Below are positions 5,903 to 6,894 of a stretch of DNA of 6,894 bases, piece by piece. How positions within the stretch are numbered: the first letter of the stretch is position 1; the number at the start of each line of letters is the position of its first letter. The DNA comes from Flavipsychrobacter stenotrophus (GTDB lineage Bacteria > Bacteroidota > Bacteroidia > Chitinophagales > Chitinophagaceae). Made by a program: the position numbers and the translations under genes. The notes under the pieces were generated by a model that saw only the letters and a program-made list of their open reading frames with translations, had not been told where the DNA came from and searched no databases. The DNA is taken from positions 1 to 6,894 of the forward strand of contig CANBTK010000105.1 of NCBI GenBank assembly GCA_947372365.1, written 5' to 3'.

Positions 5903-6598
5903 TTACTGTTCTACAGGTTTTACAGTTTTATCTTCCAGGCTGCTGAAGGCATACTGCACCAGGTTAGCGCCCATCTGCAGGGCTGCGGTATGTTTTTCGG
6001 GGGTATCGTGGTGCACATCGTAATCTTCCCAGCCATCGCCAAGGTCGGTTTCAAAGCTGTAAAAGCAAACCAGGCGGCCTTTGTAAATGAGCCCATAACC
6101 CTTGGGGGGCTTGTTGTCATGCTCATGTATTTTGGGCAGGCCGTTGGTAAAATTAAATTTCTGGTGGTAAATGGGGTAGTTGAAAGGCAGCTCCGCAAGC
6201 TCCAGCTCGGGGAATACTTTTTTAAGTGCGGGGCGCACATATGGGTCCAGCCCGTAATTGTCGTCTATGTGCAGGAAACCGCCGCCTTCCAGGTATTTGC
6301 GCAGGTTTAGCGCCTCAGCATCGCTGAGTGCCCAGCGGCCATGCCCGGTCATGTGTATAAACGGATAATTGAAAATATCGGTGCTGCCCACTTCCACTCT
6401 CGCCTCAACAGGGCTAAAGTTGGTGTGCAGCTGGTCGTTGCAGTATAAGGCAAGGTTTTTAAGGGAGGTTGGGTTAGCATACCAGTCGCCGCCGCCATTA
6501 TAAATGAGCAGCGCCAGCTTCATATTCTGTGCGGAAGCACCAATGAAAAAAAACATGGGAACCAGCAGCAATAACAACCTCTTAATCCTTTCCATCAT
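5903..6598 (-). CDS. Secreted DUF4159 domain protein
   Basis: A 231-aa exported protein. The N-terminus has basic residues followed by a hydrophobic core and ends FIGASAQ, a good signal peptidase I site after about residue 24. The rest is a single DUF4159 domain with its hallmark segments: GGGDWYANPTSLKNLALYCN (35-54), YPFIHMTGHGRW (78-89), LRKYLEGGGFLHIDDNYGLD (99-118), GLPKIHEHDNKPPKGYG (153-169) and ETDLGDGWEDYDVHHD (183-198). The domain resembles the class I glutamine amidotransferase-like fold, but no enzymatic activity is established for it. The start at 6598 overlaps the 3' end of rsmE by 17 bases; a second ATG follows immediately (6595), and either keeps the signal peptide. Tight overlap implies translational coupling with rsmE. 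A T8 run in the signal-peptide codons (FFF) is a possible slippage site. Substrate or partner unknown. Confidence 0.92.
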   Translation of the reverse strand: MMERIKRLLLLLVPMFFFIGASAQNMKLALLIYNGGGDWYANPTSLKNLALYCNDQLHTNFSPVEARVEVGSTDIFNYPFIHMTGHGRWALSDAEALNLRKYLEGGGFLHIDDNYGLDPYVRPALKKVFPELELAELPFNYPIYHQKFNFTNGLPKIHEHDNKPPKGYGLIYKGRLVCFYSFETDLGDGWEDYDVHHDTPEKHTAALQMGANLVQYAFSSLEDKTVKPVEQ

Positions 6599-6894
6599 TG
6601 ATCATGTTAAAGTGCGCGCAAACTGAAATCGCTGCAGTTTCGGTGCGCAGGCGTTGTGAGCCCAGCGATACCGGCTTGTAGCCGTACGATACACACAAAC
6701 TTACTTCATCGAAGCGGAAATCACCTTCGGGGCCTATAAGTATAACAGTTTCCGAACATGGTTTTAACATTTCAGCAAACGGCTGGCGTTCTTTATCAGA
6801 TATACAATGGGCTACGAACCTGTGTTCCACATTGCAGTACTTTTTAAGCACATCGGCAAGTGGAGTGGTATCAGCCAGCTCCGGCATGTAGTTC
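6582..6894 (-). CDS. rsmE: 16S rRNA m3U1498 methyltransferase RsmE, C-terminal part
   Basis: Cytoplasmic SPOUT-family methyltransferase that makes N3-methyluridine at position 1498 of 16S rRNA. Only the last 103 residues are visible. The frame stays open to the window edge (reading N-Y before the Met at 6887), and that Met is internal, so the gene continues outside. The diagnostic SAM-binding knot motifs are present: ILIGPEGDFRFDE near 6740-6702, and SLGSQRLRTETAAI near 6668-6627. The earlier RFVAHC (near 6821-6804) matches the strand before the knot in Bacteroidota RsmE. It ends in MINDGKD with the stop at 6582, inside the start of the DUF4159 gene, with which it is surely co-transcribed. 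Confidence 0.95.
   Translation of the reverse strand, partial: NYMPELADTTPLADVLKKYCNVEHRFVAHCISDKERQPFAEMLKPCSETVILIGPEGDFRFDEVSLCVSYGYKPVSLGSQRLRTETAAISVCAHFNMINDGKD

Overview
The window looks like ordinary chromosomal DNA from a member of the Bacteroidota, possibly a Chitinophagales- or Sphingobacteriales-like organism, though the lineage below phylum is a guess. Reasons: the protein families present (a DUF4159 protein directly behind rsmE, and a Bacteroidota-style pcm N-terminus), near absence of strong Shine-Dalgarno sequences, heavy use of ATA (Ile) and AGG (Arg) codons, and a TAnnTTTG promoter-like box before pcm. No tRNA, rRNA, CRISPR array, transposase or phage gene was seen. Both ends cut through genes.

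Left part, + strand (1-2960): the end of a surface-glycan gene cluster. It holds a membrane acyltransferase of the acyltransferase-3 family (5' end outside the window), a NeuD/PglD-type sugar O/N-acetyltransferase with a left-handed beta-helix, and, 5 bases later, a DegT/DnrJ/EryC1/StrS PLP aminotransferase. The last two together fit the amination and acetylation steps that make a 4-acetamido sugar nucleotide (bacillosamine-like). The sugar dehydratase and glycosyltransferases would lie outside. A perfect 14-bp hairpin with a T run (2982-3024) ends this block and separates it from convergent genes.

Right part, - strand (3143-6894), in transcription order: rsmE (3' part only), overlapping by 17 bases a secreted DUF4159 protein; a PD-(D/E)XK nuclease of the DUF1016/YhcG family; a small exported jelly-roll-like protein of unknown role; and pcm (protein-L-isoaspartate O-methyltransferase). 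These look like housekeeping or miscellaneous genes rather than one pathway.

The most unusual item is inside the DUF1016 nuclease gene. A 28-bp sequence occurs twice as a perfect inverted repeat, and each copy is itself a 25-bp perfect palindrome with one central base. Both copies are read in the same frame and encode ILSTVWRE and ILSTLWRE, exactly 37 codons apart. Removing one 37-codon unit leaves a normal-looking family sequence and length, so this resembles an in-frame palindromic insertion or duplication. I see no evidence for a wholly new multi-gene system.
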